From the NCBI GenBank assembly GCA_002898315.1, contig BEHV01000002.1, positions 124,001-188,000 on the forward strand: a stretch of 64,000 nucleotides of DNA, read 5' to 3'. Origin of the DNA: a bacterium HR19 (GTDB lineage Bacteria > Calescibacteriota > Calescibacteriia > Calescibacteriales > Calescibacteriaceae). A program made the position numbers and the translations under genes. A model generated the notes under the pieces. It did not search any database, was not told where the DNA came from, and saw only the letters and a program-made list of their open reading frames with translations. This document shows positions 17,567 to 26,554 of this stretch, piece by piece. The first letter of the stretch is position 1. Each line of letters begins with the position of its first letter.

Positions 17567-18181
17567 ATGGAAGGATATAAAAATTTTTTCGTTCATTCTC
17601 TTGCTCTTGTTGAAAGCGAGGATATAGGGGAAGGAACAAAGATATGGGCTTTCTCTCATGTTGCGAAAGGAGCAAAAATAGGCAAGTATTGTAATATAGG
17701 AGAACACTGCTATATAGAATCGGGAGTAATTATAGGAGATTACTGCACCGTAAAGAACGGAATATGCCTTTGGGATGGAATAGTTCTTGAAGATTATGTT
17801 TTTTTAGGACCTTGCGCTGTTTTCACAAATGATAAGTATCCGAGAAGCAGGAACAAGAATTGGGAACTCAGGAAAACTATTATAAGAAGGTATGCTTCTG
17901 TTGGGGCTGGAGCTGTGATATTATGTGGTATAGATATAGGTAGATACGCCGTTATAGGAGCTGGCTCGGTTGTCACAAAATCTGTCCCTGATTTTGCTGT
18001 TGTTTTCGGGAATCCCGCAAAAATTAGAGGTTTTGCCTGTGCATGTGGTAGGGTAATACTTAAAATTTCCAGAAAAAGCAGAGCAATAGCGAGAAGAGTA
18101 ATCACCTGTGAGTTCTGTTCAAGAGTTTACTCTTTTGATTCTGGAAAATTTTCATGGATTGGCGGTCCTCCTCTTCCCTAA
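17567..18181 (+). CDS. Left-handed beta-helix N-acetyltransferase (WbpD/WlbB-like)
   Basis: The 204-residue protein is built of hexapeptide repeats ('KIGKYCNIGEHCYI', 'VIIGDYCTVKNG', 'SVGAGAVILCGIDIG'). It carries the WbpD signature 'LEDYVFLGPCAVFTNDKYPRSR'. WbpD acetylates the 3-amino group of UDP-GlcNAc3NA. After the helix come 'GFACACGR' and 'CEFCSR', a zinc-knuckle-like tail seen in this subgroup. It lies 7 bp after the GT2 gene, and the Gfo/Idh oxidoreductase nearby supports the same pathway. The 3' end overlaps the GT39 gene convergently by 30 bp. Confidence 0.87.
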   Translation: MEGYKNFFVHSLALVESEDIGEGTKIWAFSHVAKGAKIGKYCNIGEHCYIESGVIIGDYCTVKNGICLWDGIVLEDYVFLGPCAVFTNDKYPRSRNKNWELRKTIIRRYASVGAGAVILCGIDIGRYAVIGAGSVVTKSVPDFAVVFGNPAKIRGFACACGRVILKISRKSRAIARRVITCEFCSRVYSFDSGKFSWIGGPPLP

Positions 18182-19597
18182 AAAATCTTTTATGTTCTTC
18201 ATGCCAAAAGCAGTTAAAATGAACGCTACTGGTTCAACAGTGTAGAATCTTCTTGGTTGAGCTGATTCAAATGTGGTCAGAATAAAAGTTCCATAAAGAA
18301 AAGCAAAAGCAAGAAGGTAAATTTCTCTTTTTATTTTAAAGACAGAAGGTATAAATAGAGAAAGCGATGTGAGGCGAATAAACCATGCTAATGCGTAAAA
18401 AATCCACCATCCGAAAGTCAATAATCTTAATCTCTTTTCTTTTATTTCCTTGTAGACCTCTTTTAGCTTTCCCTCAAATATTTTGGGAATGATGTAGCGA
18501 GTGATTTCTTTTTCTGATGGTTTTATGTTTCCTTTTATCATATAGTAGAGCATGGCTATTCCGAAGGGAGGCAATGAGCGTATGAAGCCAGCAAGGTGAA
18601 GCTCAAAAGGATATTTCCAGAATTTTTTGAGAACATCTTCCCTACATACTGATGCTATCTGTGTTTCCATAGTCAGAGAGAAATTAAAATTCTTTACTTC
18701 TTCTTCACTTACGAATTTTACTCCCCAACCGAACTTTTCCGATGCTCTGTTTAGAACTTCAATATCATATCCGATATATGCTTGTGGTAGTAGAGTTACC
18801 CATTCGCCTTTGTACATTTTTTTTCTTATCTCGCATAAAAAAACTGCTCCTCCGGGACGGAAAATTACTATTTTCCATATAAGGTAATTTCTGATCATCC
18901 ATGGAGAGATTGTCAGAAGGAAAAACACCCCTGATATAAAAAATTTCTTCCAGCTTTTTGAAATTATAAGTATTATAACTGGCAAAATCCATGGGAAAAA
19001 GTACCATAGCGGATGTGTAAGTGATAAGATTCCTGCTGTTATTCCTGAAAGGGCTGATAAGTTGCGAAAGATAAAAAAAATGAGAAGCAGGAGAAAGAAA
19101 CTCTGGAGCGGTTCTGTCATGAATGTTTGAGAGAAAACTATTGCAGATGGAGAAACCGCATATAAAATAGAAGGAACATAAAGATATGTGCCAGTGAGTC
19201 CGATTTGCCTTGATATAGCATAAATAAGAAATACTTTCAGTGAATCTATTATGTTTAGAGAGAAAATGACGAATTCCCTTTTCTCTCCGAATATGAGATA
19301 ATGGAGAGCGATAAACAGAGGAAAAATCGGCGGACGATATATCTCTGGTTCTTTTGAGGGGATACACTTTTCGGGAAAATCTTCGGGCAGAGGTCTTGGA
19401 CAATCGTTTATATATTTCCCTTTCTCTACAAGGTTTATGGCTGGAAATTCGTATGTATATGCATCTATTGTGTAAAAAGCTCTTTTAGGGTCGCCCCATA
19501 TGAACGAGAAAAAAAACAAAAACCTTATAAATATCGCCACTGAGAAAATGAAGAGAACCTTTAAATCTACTCTTTTCCAATTGCCAACGCTAAACAT
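18152..19597 (-). CDS. GT39/PMT-family membrane glycosyltransferase
   Basis: A 481-residue protein with about ten hydrophobic segments spread over its length. In the first loop an Asp-containing 'YTIDAYTYEFPA' and 'YRPPIFPLFIAL' resemble the conserved catalytic loop of the PMT_2/ArnT superfamily. These enzymes transfer sugars from polyprenyl phosphate to protein or lipid A in the periplasm. Cysteines in the first loop (ND-C-PRP, EK-C-IPS) may form a disulfide. It is convergent with, and overlaps, the WbpD-like gene. The likely donor maker is the DPM1-like enzyme nearby, which is inference. The acceptor is unknown. Confidence 0.78.
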   Translation of the reverse strand: MFSVGNWKRVDLKVLFIFSVAIFIRFLFFFSFIWGDPKRAFYTIDAYTYEFPAINLVEKGKYINDCPRPLPEDFPEKCIPSKEPEIYRPPIFPLFIALHYLIFGEKREFVIFSLNIIDSLKVFLIYAISRQIGLTGTYLYVPSILYAVSPSAIVFSQTFMTEPLQSFFLLLLIFFIFRNLSALSGITAGILSLTHPLWYFFPWILPVIILIISKSWKKFFISGVFFLLTISPWMIRNYLIWKIVIFRPGGAVFLCEIRKKMYKGEWVTLLPQAYIGYDIEVLNRASEKFGWGVKFVSEEEVKNFNFSLTMETQIASVCREDVLKKFWKYPFELHLAGFIRSLPPFGIAMLYYMIKGNIKPSEKEITRYIIPKIFEGKLKEVYKEIKEKRLRLLTFGWWIFYALAWFIRLTSLSLFIPSVFKIKREIYLLAFAFLYGTFILTTFESAQPRRFYTVEPVAFILTAFGMKNIKDFLGKRRTANP

Positions 19598-19679
19598 TGA
19601 AACAAAAAAGATTAACTATAATATAAAAATTTTTCAAAGAAAAGATTTAAAATAAATAACAAAGTAATCAAGCCAGATT

Positions 19680-20528
19680 ATGAAAGGTATGGAAAAAAGA
19701 TTAGGGAAAGGATTAGCATCTCTTATAACTTCTACAAGGAAAGACGAGGTTGTTATGATAGATATAAATAGAATCCAGCGAAGTGTTTTTCAGCCGAGAA
19801 GATACTTTGATGAAGAAAGTTTGAAGGAGCTTGCAGAAAGTATAAAATCAAAAGGTCTTATAGAGCCGGTAATTGTGAGATTAGGAAAAGATGGGAATTA
19901 CGAACTTATATGTGGTGAGAGGAGATTGAGGGCTTGCAAAATTGCAGGAATAAATAAACTGCCAGCTATAATCAAAGATATCTCAGATGAAGAGGCGTTT
20001 GAAATAGCGCTTATAGAAAATATTCAGAGAGAAGACCTTACCCCTCTTGAACTTGCGATGGCTTTTGAAAAACTCTCTAAAATGGGATATACACACGATA
20101 AAATAGCAAAAAAAATAGGCAAATCTCGCTCCTATGTCACCAATACGATGAGAATTCTCAATCTTCCAGATGAAGTAAAAAATCTTATTGAAAGCGGAAA
20201 AATTTCTCTGGGTCATGCAAAAGTTCTCTGCTCAATAAAAGATGAAAATAAAATAAGAGAACTCGCAAAAGATATAGTTGAAAAAAAACTGAATGTAAGG
20301 CAGGTTGAAGAAGAATTCAGAAAATTCAGGAACTCTGTCAGAGCAAGAAACAGAGATGACTTGGTTGATGATGCTGTTTTATCTTCAATAAAGAAAAGAG
20401 CAGAAGAATTTTTCCCTTTTGCCGATGTCAAAGTCAAAAGCGGGAAAGATTTTTTTGAACTTTCCATAAAAATCAAAAAAGAAAATTTAGAAAAGCTCAT
20501 TTCAGCTCTCTCAAACACAAAAAAATAA
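19680..20528 (+). CDS. parB: ParB/Spo0J family chromosome partition protein
   Basis: The 282-residue protein has an N-terminal 'LGKGLASLI' (the ParA-interacting region in this family). The ParB/CTPase domain follows with 'QPRRYFDEESLKELAESIKSKGLIEPV' and 'GERRLRACK' (box II), then a helix-turn-helix ('YTHDKIAKKIGKSRSYVTN') and a lysine-rich C-terminal dimerisation part. parA is not adjacent, and I saw no canonical 16-bp parS palindrome, though I could not search exhaustively. It is divergent from the GT39 gene across an 82-bp spacer. Confidence 0.94.
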   Translation: MKGMEKRLGKGLASLITSTRKDEVVMIDINRIQRSVFQPRRYFDEESLKELAESIKSKGLIEPVIVRLGKDGNYELICGERRLRACKIAGINKLPAIIKDISDEEAFEIALIENIQREDLTPLELAMAFEKLSKMGYTHDKIAKKIGKSRSYVTNTMRILNLPDEVKNLIESGKISLGHAKVLCSIKDENKIRELAKDIVEKKLNVRQVEEEFRKFRNSVRARNRDDLVDDAVLSSIKKRAEEFFPFADVKVKSGKDFFELSIKIKKENLEKLISALSNTKK

Positions 20529-20565
20529 AAAATGTGTTATACATCACTTTTCTATCTCTTTGAAA

Positions 20566-21450
20566 ATGCTAATTTTTATGACTATGGCTATGATTATAAA
20601 AAGGAAAAAGGTGGTTAGTTTGTTTGCGGTACTTACTTTTGCCGTTTTTTCTTCTTTTTTGTTTATTGTTGGGTATAGCGATGAAACAAAGCTAAATCTC
20701 AATCGTCCTCCGAAATCTCTTGATAAATTCTATCCGCCGGTCTCAAAAGATAAAAAATTCCTTCAGGCAATGCATAGTATGTCTTTATCTTTCAAAGCTA
20801 CTTTTCTCTATCTGCAAAGGGGAGATAAAAGTAAAGCAAAGAAATGGGCAGAAAACCTTGTTAAAAACTACCTTTCTATACCAGATATGGTTCCCGAGTG
20901 GAGAAATTATATCAAGAGAGAATTGGCAGAGAGCTTTTTAAAAGCTGTTGAAAGCGGAGATATGAATACAATCAAAAAATCCGCAGACGATCTTGGAAAA
21001 ACCTGTGGTTCATGCCACCAAGATAATCAGCTTTCTGTAAAAATATTTTATTACACACCAAATTGGGATGATATAGAAGTTGAAGACCCTGTCACACTCA
21101 AAAAAGTTGGGGTTCATAAATTCATGAAGGATATGAATGATAGCTTGCAGTTTGCCATCATAGGTTTTCAAGATGGTGATTTTTCTTTTGCGGGAAAGAA
21201 TGCGAAAGATTTTGTTGCAAGGGCAAGAGCTCTGAAAGAAATATGTTCTTCTTGCCATACCTCGCAGGAATCAATAGAAGCTATTGCTGGTAAAGCTTTC
21301 ATCACCTCTCTTGATTCTTTTGCTAAATCTGTAAATGAGAAAAAATCTGATGAGTTCTTCAAAAGTTTAGATAAAGTAGGTTATTATTGCTCCGCATGCC
21401 ACACAACTCATCTTTTCCTCTGGGAAATAAAAGAATCCCTTGAAGAATAG
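20566..21450 (+). CDS. Triheme c-type cytochrome with duplicated cytochrome c'-like module
   Basis: An approximately 294-residue exported protein: an N-terminal basic stretch, a hydrophobic segment (about 18-37), then a periplasmic part with three CxxCH heme sites (CGSCH, CSSCH, CSACH). The soluble part is two related helical modules of about 80 residues, each ending in 'D.(L/V)G..C.(S/A)CH'. The second has an extra CSSCH in its middle, where the first has DMVPEW. This looks like a tandem duplication of a cytochrome c'-like domain with one heme site lost or gained. Several in-frame ATGs (20566, 20578, 20584, 20590) leave the start uncertain. It is followed by the pentaheme gene after 27 bp. 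Confidence 0.82.
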   Translation: MLIFMTMAMIIKRKKVVSLFAVLTFAVFSSFLFIVGYSDETKLNLNRPPKSLDKFYPPVSKDKKFLQAMHSMSLSFKATFLYLQRGDKSKAKKWAENLVKNYLSIPDMVPEWRNYIKRELAESFLKAVESGDMNTIKKSADDLGKTCGSCHQDNQLSVKIFYYTPNWDDIEVEDPVTLKKVGVHKFMKDMNDSLQFAIIGFQDGDFSFAGKNAKDFVARARALKEICSSCHTSQESIEAIAGKAFITSLDSFAKSVNEKKSDEFFKSLDKVGYYCSACHTTHLFLWEIKESLEE

Positions 21451-21477
21451 AATATAACGAACCGAAAAAAAAGATTT

Positions 21478-22458
21478 ATGACGGCAAAATTAAGGTATTT
21501 AGACAGAAAAGCTTTATTTTACTTTATCTTTGGCTTTATTCTCATTTTTTCATTGGGTTGTAAGGACTTGAAAAGCAAATTTTCAAATATATTTTTAGAA
21601 AGAGACCTTTTGGAGCAACCTTCTGCACAAAGATGTGGGGAATGTCATAAAGATATTCATAAGGAATGGAAAAAATCCCGTCATGCGCAAGCGTGGGTGA
21701 GTGAGGACTTTATAAAAGAATCAAAAAACCGAACAGATGAAAAGTGTCTTGCCTGCCATGCTTCTTTTCCTGTATGGGCGGAAGAAAGTTTGTTCGTTGA
21801 AGAGCCAGATCTCAGAGAAAAACATCTTGATGATGGAATCTACTGTGTCTCCTGTCATTTTGCCCCTCACAGAAGAGCTATGATTGGTCCATACGATCTA
21901 TGGTCTCCCCCTCACCCTTCTCAAAAAGACGATAAAATTCTTTCTTCCCACCTGTGTTCTGTCTGTCATCAGGATACATTTTCTGAATGGGAAAGTTCAG
22001 GGGTGGAAACCACATGCCAGAGCTGTCATATGCCAGATATAGGAAAAAAATATCTTACTCAGAAGTTCCCGCTCGGCTTACTTCACTCAAAGAAAAAAAG
22101 AACATCTCATGAATTTCCAGCGCTCATAGCTCAACAGAAAGATATAGATGTAAAAGTTCAAAAAGATATAGGTGGGTTTTATGTTTATATAGTCAACAAG
22201 GGAGTTCCACATAATTTACCTACCGCAGATCAGGGAAATCCGAAGCTTTACATTTTTATATACAAAGATAATTCCTCTGAGCCAGCAGAGGTTTTAATTT
22301 TCTCTCCTCAACAGGAAAATTCTCTTGAATATATGCTTCCTGTGAGCAGATATATTGAAGGAGTTCCAAGGAGTGTGAAAGTTGTTATTGAAAGAAAGCT
22401 GAGCTGGAAAGATGAAAGAGATAAAATAGGTGAGTGGAATTTTCAGGTATTGCCTTGA
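21478..22458 (+). CDS. Pentaheme c-type cytochrome lipoprotein
   Basis: The 326-residue protein has a signal and lipobox (LIFSLGC, lipidated Cys about residue 24). Five heme-binding CxxCH motifs follow: CGECH, CLACH, CVSCH, CSVCH and CQSCH. Spacing and extra histidines (SRHAQAW, SSHLC) resemble cytochrome c554/NrfH-like multiheme proteins. After the hemes an Ig-like C-terminal half contains 'VPHNLPTADQG', the GHxxPTG-like motif of this group. It likely carries electrons across the periplasm on a membrane anchor, together with the upstream triheme protein. The partner reductase is not in the window. Confidence 0.88.
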   Translation: MTAKLRYLDRKALFYFIFGFILIFSLGCKDLKSKFSNIFLERDLLEQPSAQRCGECHKDIHKEWKKSRHAQAWVSEDFIKESKNRTDEKCLACHASFPVWAEESLFVEEPDLREKHLDDGIYCVSCHFAPHRRAMIGPYDLWSPPHPSQKDDKILSSHLCSVCHQDTFSEWESSGVETTCQSCHMPDIGKKYLTQKFPLGLLHSKKKRTSHEFPALIAQQKDIDVKVQKDIGGFYVYIVNKGVPHNLPTADQGNPKLYIFIYKDNSSEPAEVLIFSPQQENSLEYMLPVSRYIEGVPRSVKVVIERKLSWKDERDKIGEWNFQVLP

Positions 22459-22556
22459 AGATAAAATAAATCAGAGAGCTTTACCTTGTTGTTTGAGGAG
22501 TGAGCTGGAGGAGTTTGATTTCAAATTAATTTGGTTTTTGAAAATTGCGAAAACGA

Positions 22557-22562
22557 TATAAT
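22557..22562 (+). promoter_or_regulatory. Candidate -10 box of the tRNA-Arg/rtcB transcript
   Basis: A perfect TATAAT lies 34 nt upstream of the tRNA-Arg gene. No good -35 is at optimal spacing; TTGGTT is 20 bp upstream. It sits in the 138-bp spacer 22459-22596 after the pentaheme gene, which otherwise holds nothing I can support. A start near 22569 would give one transcript covering the tRNA and rtcB. Confidence 0.35.
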
Positions 22563-22596
22563 TAATTTTTTAAATTCTTGAACTTTTTAACTCTTT

Positions 22597-22672
22597 GCCC
22601 CCGTAGCTCAATAGGAAGAGCAGGGGACTTCTAATCCCCAGGTTGCGGGTTCGAGTCCCGCCGGGGGTACCA
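22597..22672 (+). tRNA. tRNA-Arg (TCT)
   Basis: A 76-nt cloverleaf. Acceptor GCCCCCG pairs with CGGGGGT (one G-U pair), then A and encoded CCA. Anticodon stem GGGGA/TCCCC encloses CTTCTAA, anticodon TCT (Arg, AGA/AGG codons). The T loop is GGTTCGAGTCC. The rtcB start codon follows after 9 nt with no Shine-Dalgarno sequence. Confidence 0.96.
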
Positions 22673-22681
22673 TAATTTGAA

Positions 22682-24118
22682 ATGGCAATAAAAAAAATAG
22701 ACAAATTGAAGTATCTTATAGAGAAGGAGGGTTCAATGAGAGTTCCTGCGGTTGTGTTTGCGAATGAAAAGATTTTTGAAAAGATTGTAGAAGATAAATC
22801 ATTAGAACAGCTCAAAAATGTCGCATCTTTACCGGGAATAGTCGGGAAAGCGATAGGTATGCCAGATATTCACTGGGGGTATGGAATGCCCGTTGGAGGT
22901 GTTGCTGCCTTTGACGCCGAAGAAGGAATAATAGGACCAGGAATGATAGGTTTTGATATAAACTGTGGGGTGAGATTACATATAACTTCACTTGTTTTTG
23001 AAGATATAAAAGATAAGATTGATAAGATTGTCAAAAAAATGTTTGAACTCATTCCTGCTGGGGTTGGACTTTCTGGACATGTTGAACTTGGAAAAAAGGA
23101 GATGAAAAATGTATGCGAGGAGGGGGCGAGATTTGTTGTGGAAAAACTTGGATTCGGCTCTCCCGATGAATTAGAAAATATAGAGTCATACGGCTGTATT
23201 GAGGGAGCTGATTTTTCTGCTGTTTCAGAGAAAGCGTATGAAAGGGGAAGAGATCAGCTCGGTACAGTAGGGTCGGGAAATCACTTTGTTGAGCTCGGTT
23301 ATGTTGAGAAGGTTTTCAAGAAAGACATAGCTGAAAAGTGGGGAGTTTTTGAGGGACAGGTCACTCTTCTTGTGCATTCTGGTTCTCGTGGTTTTGGTCA
23401 TCAGATATGTGAGGATTATCTGAAAGTAGCTTTGAGGTGGTGTGAGAAAAACAGAGCACCTCTGCCAGATAAACAGCTCGCATATATGGGTATAAATTCT
23501 TCCGAAGCAAAAAGTTATATATCTGCTATGAAGAGCGCTATAAACTACGCTTTTTCAAATCGTCTTATAATAGCTCATTATGCAAAAAAAGCTCTCGCAG
23601 ATGCTCTGGGTATAAAAGCAGAAAGTTTGGGCTGGAAACTGATTTACGATGTTGCCCACAATACCGCTAAATTTGAAGAGCATTTTGTTGATGGTAAAGT
23701 GAGAAAGGTTGTAGTCCACAGAAAAGGTGCTACTCGCGCTTTCCCAAAGGGGCATCCAGAACTTCCCGGAAAACACAGAGAAATAGGTCAGCCGGTCATA
23801 ATCCCGGGAGATATGGGAAGATACTCTTATATTCTTGTGGGAAATGAGAAAGCCATGGATGAGAGTTTTGGCTCAACCTGTCACGGTGCTGGGAGGGTTA
23901 TGTCCCGAAAACAAGCTATAAAATCAGCCAGAGGAAGAGATATAAGGCAGGAGCTTCTTAAAAAGAACATAATCGTTATGGCAAGAGAAGTTCATCTTCT
24001 TGCTGAGGAGATGTCAGATGCTTACAAAGATGTTGCAGATGTTGTGGAGGTCTGCGAAGAGGCTGGTCTCTCTCTTATAGTTGCTCGGCTAAAACCTGTT
24101 GGAGTTATAAAAGGATAA
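22682..24118 (+). CDS. rtcB: RNA-splicing ligase RtcB
   Basis: The 478-residue protein is a full-length RtcB, the GTP/Mn-dependent ligase that joins 2',3'-cyclic phosphate or 3'-phosphate RNA ends to 5'-OH ends. Metal and active-site motifs are all present: 'GFDINCGVR' (Cys ligand), 'GSGNHFVE', 'HSGSRGFGHQ', 'YDVAHN' and 'GSTCHGAGR', which contains the guanylylated His. Archease and RtcA are not adjacent. The start lies 9 nt after tRNA-Arg, so tRNA 3' processing could set the mRNA 5' end. That is suggestive for an RNA-repair enzyme, but no functional link is shown. Confidence 0.97.
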   Translation: MAIKKIDKLKYLIEKEGSMRVPAVVFANEKIFEKIVEDKSLEQLKNVASLPGIVGKAIGMPDIHWGYGMPVGGVAAFDAEEGIIGPGMIGFDINCGVRLHITSLVFEDIKDKIDKIVKKMFELIPAGVGLSGHVELGKKEMKNVCEEGARFVVEKLGFGSPDELENIESYGCIEGADFSAVSEKAYERGRDQLGTVGSGNHFVELGYVEKVFKKDIAEKWGVFEGQVTLLVHSGSRGFGHQICEDYLKVALRWCEKNRAPLPDKQLAYMGINSSEAKSYISAMKSAINYAFSNRLIIAHYAKKALADALGIKAESLGWKLIYDVAHNTAKFEEHFVDGKVRKVVVHRKGATRAFPKGHPELPGKHREIGQPVIIPGDMGRYSYILVGNEKAMDESFGSTCHGAGRVMSRKQAIKSARGRDIRQELLKKNIIVMAREVHLLAEEMSDAYKDVADVVEVCEEAGLSLIVARLKPVGVIKG

Positions 24119-24145
24119 TACCAAGTATTAAAATTTTATTTGGTT

Positions 24146-25465
24146 GTGTTTGAGTTTCCAAAAAGGTCTCTTTTGCTCACGTTGATTTTTTTCGCAGGGG
24201 GTGTTGCCGTCACTGCATATTTGATTTTTGCTGTGCTGAAAACGGGCGAATACAGAGGATATAGTTTGAAACTTGTCGTTCGCTCTGCCGAAGGATTGGG
24301 AGAGGGTAGCCCTGTTGTTCTGAGCGGAGTTCAGGTAGGAAAAATCAGCAAAGTAGAGCTATCCCAAGATGGAAAGAATGCCATCTTATTGGTTCAGATA
24401 AAGAGAAATATAAAAATCACAAAAGACGCAAATTTTTCTATTAAGATGAAAGGAGTCCTCGGAGATAGATATATTTCAGTAATTCAGGGGGATTCTGACG
24501 AGTATTTCAAAGATGGAGATGTTGTTGTTCTTGAACGAGATTCTTCTGAGATTTCTCGCATAACAGAAGATATAGGAGAACTTTCAAAAAATTTCTCCAG
24601 AACTCTTGAAGAGATAAGAGCTCTTGCGGAAAATATCAACTCTCTCGTTGATGACTTGAAAAATGAGAAATTAGCAGCACGTCTTGGAGATACACTCAGT
24701 AATTCTTCTTCTGCTGTTCAAGAAATAAGATATCTTGTTGAGGACGCAAGAGATACTGTTCGCAAGATAGATAACATTATAGAAGGTTTTCAGGAACCAG
24801 CAAAAAAATTCTCCAGTGATATCACCAAAATATCAGATAACATAAAGGAGTTATCAGAAAAGCTCAACAAAGTTGCCTCATCTCTTGAAAAAGAAGGTAT
24901 CCAAGCTCTTATGGGCGAAGATAGAGAAAAAATCAAAAACCTTGTCAATGATATAGATTCCTTGAGTCCAAAAGTTAAGGAAATAGTTTATAAGACCGAT
25001 TCTCTGATATCTGATGTAAAGAAGAATTTAGAAAAAGCTTCTTCAATAGATGTGGGAGTTGGAGCAAAGATTGAGGGAGGAATAAAAGATGGAAAGTTTG
25101 TGGGGTCAGAAGGAATTTTTGCTACCTTCATGAGAAATAAAAGATTGTTTCTGGATTTCGGAGTTATATCTCCACCGGGAGAGAATACTGTAAAATTCAA
25201 CTCAATTTTGGGATTGAGAAACAAGGTTTTTTCATCTGGCGGAATATCGGTTGGAGCGGGATTTTTGAGGAGCAGTCCCTCATTCATATTTGACTTTACA
25301 CCTTATAGCTTTATTTTCACAAGGTTTGAAATTATCGGAATCTCTCAACCAAATTTGAGAGGATTATTAGGCGGGAGAATTTCATATTTCAGCTTTTACG
25401 GAGGAATTGAGAATTTTCTTTATAACAGCAGATTCTTCCTCATCGGAGTGGAGATAAAAGATTGA
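24146..25465 (+). CDS. mlaD: MlaD/MCE-family lipid transport protein
   Basis: The protein has a single N-terminal transmembrane helix (about 10-30) and an MCE domain (about 38-115) with 'AEGLGEGSPVVLSGVQVGKI' and 'GVLGDRYISV', both diagnostic. A long helical region (about 130-300, rich in S/D/I/K) follows, and the beta-rich C-terminus may be an added domain. MlaD-type hexamers bridge the periplasm and move phospholipids between membranes with MlaE/MlaF permease and ATPase. Those partners are not in the window. The start could be TTG at 24140 or GTG at 24146; no Shine-Dalgarno site decides it. Confidence 0.87.
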   Translation: MFEFPKRSLLLTLIFFAGGVAVTAYLIFAVLKTGEYRGYSLKLVVRSAEGLGEGSPVVLSGVQVGKISKVELSQDGKNAILLVQIKRNIKITKDANFSIKMKGVLGDRYISVIQGDSDEYFKDGDVVVLERDSSEISRITEDIGELSKNFSRTLEEIRALAENINSLVDDLKNEKLAARLGDTLSNSSSAVQEIRYLVEDARDTVRKIDNIIEGFQEPAKKFSSDITKISDNIKELSEKLNKVASSLEKEGIQALMGEDREKIKNLVNDIDSLSPKVKEIVYKTDSLISDVKKNLEKASSIDVGVGAKIEGGIKDGKFVGSEGIFATFMRNKRLFLDFGVISPPGENTVKFNSILGLRNKVFSSGGISVGAGFLRSSPSFIFDFTPYSFIFTRFEIIGISQPNLRGLLGGRISYFSFYGGIENFLYNSRFFLIGVEIKD

Positions 25466-25575
25466 TTTTTCAAAAGAGGAATGCTTTTTTAAAAATTTTT
25501 CTGTATAAGCATAAAAAGGTTTTTGCGGAGAAAAAATAAAATTTACCAAACTTTTCAGAACGGGAGGTATAGGAT

Positions 25576-26421
25576 ATGGAAGAGAAAGTAATTAAGGAGT
25601 ATCCGGCGGAGGTAATATCTATAACAGGGGAAGCTATCAAGAAATACATAGAGGGTATAAGTGAAGATAACCCGTTTTTTTTCAAAGATGGTGTGAAAGC
25701 TCCACCACTTTACGCTACCGCTCTTTCAATACCTTTTACGGGAAGAGTCCTTTTTGATGAGGAAGTCAATCAAGGAGTGAATCCGATGAGAGTTGTTCAC
25801 GGAGAGCAGGATTCAAGGATTTTCAAACTTATAAAAGAGGGAGATGAGATAAAGATAGTGACCAAATTCTTGGGTGTTGAACAAAAAGAAGCGGGAACGA
25901 TATTTACAATAAAAGCAGAACAGTTTGATAATAAGACGGGGATGAAGATTGGGGAAGGATATCATTTGTATTTCATAAGAGGTGAAAAGAAAGCAGGTGG
26001 AGAAAAGAAAAAAGAAGAGGAGAAAAAACCAGAACAGAGCAAGAAGCTTTATGAGTGGAAAACAAGGGTAGCGAAAGACCAACCAATAAAGTATGCGGAA
26101 GGTTCAGGAGATAGATTCCCAATACATACAGATGAGAATTTTGCGAAAGCGATGGGTTTTCCAACAATAATACTCCATGGTATGTGCACTATGGCTTTTG
26201 CGGCTAAATCTGTTATAGATAAGGTCTGCGGTGGAGACCCTACAAAGCTCAAAAGGATGAGGGTGCGTTTTTCAAAAATAGTCCTCCCAGAAGATGAGCT
26301 GACTTTCATAGGATACGAAAGTGTGGAGAAGCCAGAAATAGGAAAAAGAAGAATAGATATAGTGGCTTTAAATCAGAACGGTGAAGAAGTTCTCAAAAAC
26401 GCCTTTGCGGAAATAGAATAA
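25576..26421 (+). CDS. MaoC-like hydratase with two hot-dog domains
   Basis: A 281-residue protein with two hot-dog folds joined by a lysine/glutamate linker (about 133-155). The C-terminal half carries the R-specific enoyl hydratase motif: 'GSGDRFPIHTDENFAKAMGF' keeps the catalytic Asp and His, then 'ILHGMC'. It probably hydrates a 2-enoyl-CoA or a related thioester. A GGGAGG site precedes the ATG by 9 nt. It is preceded by a 110-bp spacer and followed by a 133-bp spacer to sufB, in which only sufB's ribosome binding site is evident. The substrate is unknown. Confidence 0.85.
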   Translation: MEEKVIKEYPAEVISITGEAIKKYIEGISEDNPFFFKDGVKAPPLYATALSIPFTGRVLFDEEVNQGVNPMRVVHGEQDSRIFKLIKEGDEIKIVTKFLGVEQKEAGTIFTIKAEQFDNKTGMKIGEGYHLYFIRGEKKAGGEKKKEEEKKPEQSKKLYEWKTRVAKDQPIKYAEGSGDRFPIHTDENFAKAMGFPTIILHGMCTMAFAAKSVIDKVCGGDPTKLKRMRVRFSKIVLPEDELTFIGYESVEKPEIGKRRIDIVALNQNGEEVLKNAFAEIE

Positions 26422-26554
26422 ATCTTTTGGCTCCGCCCTGCTTTTATAATACCACCTTTAACTGCTGAAAATTTCAGGAAAAAAGAAAAGGAAGTCGCTT
26501 CGTGCATAAAATATTAAGAATAGAGAAGTAAGAAGACCGGGAGGTAAAGAAGAT

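Noticed and set aside
18627-18887. Possible coding frame on the plus strand inside the GT39 gene
   Set aside because: Antisense shadow of a membrane protein gene; no family features or ribosome binding site.
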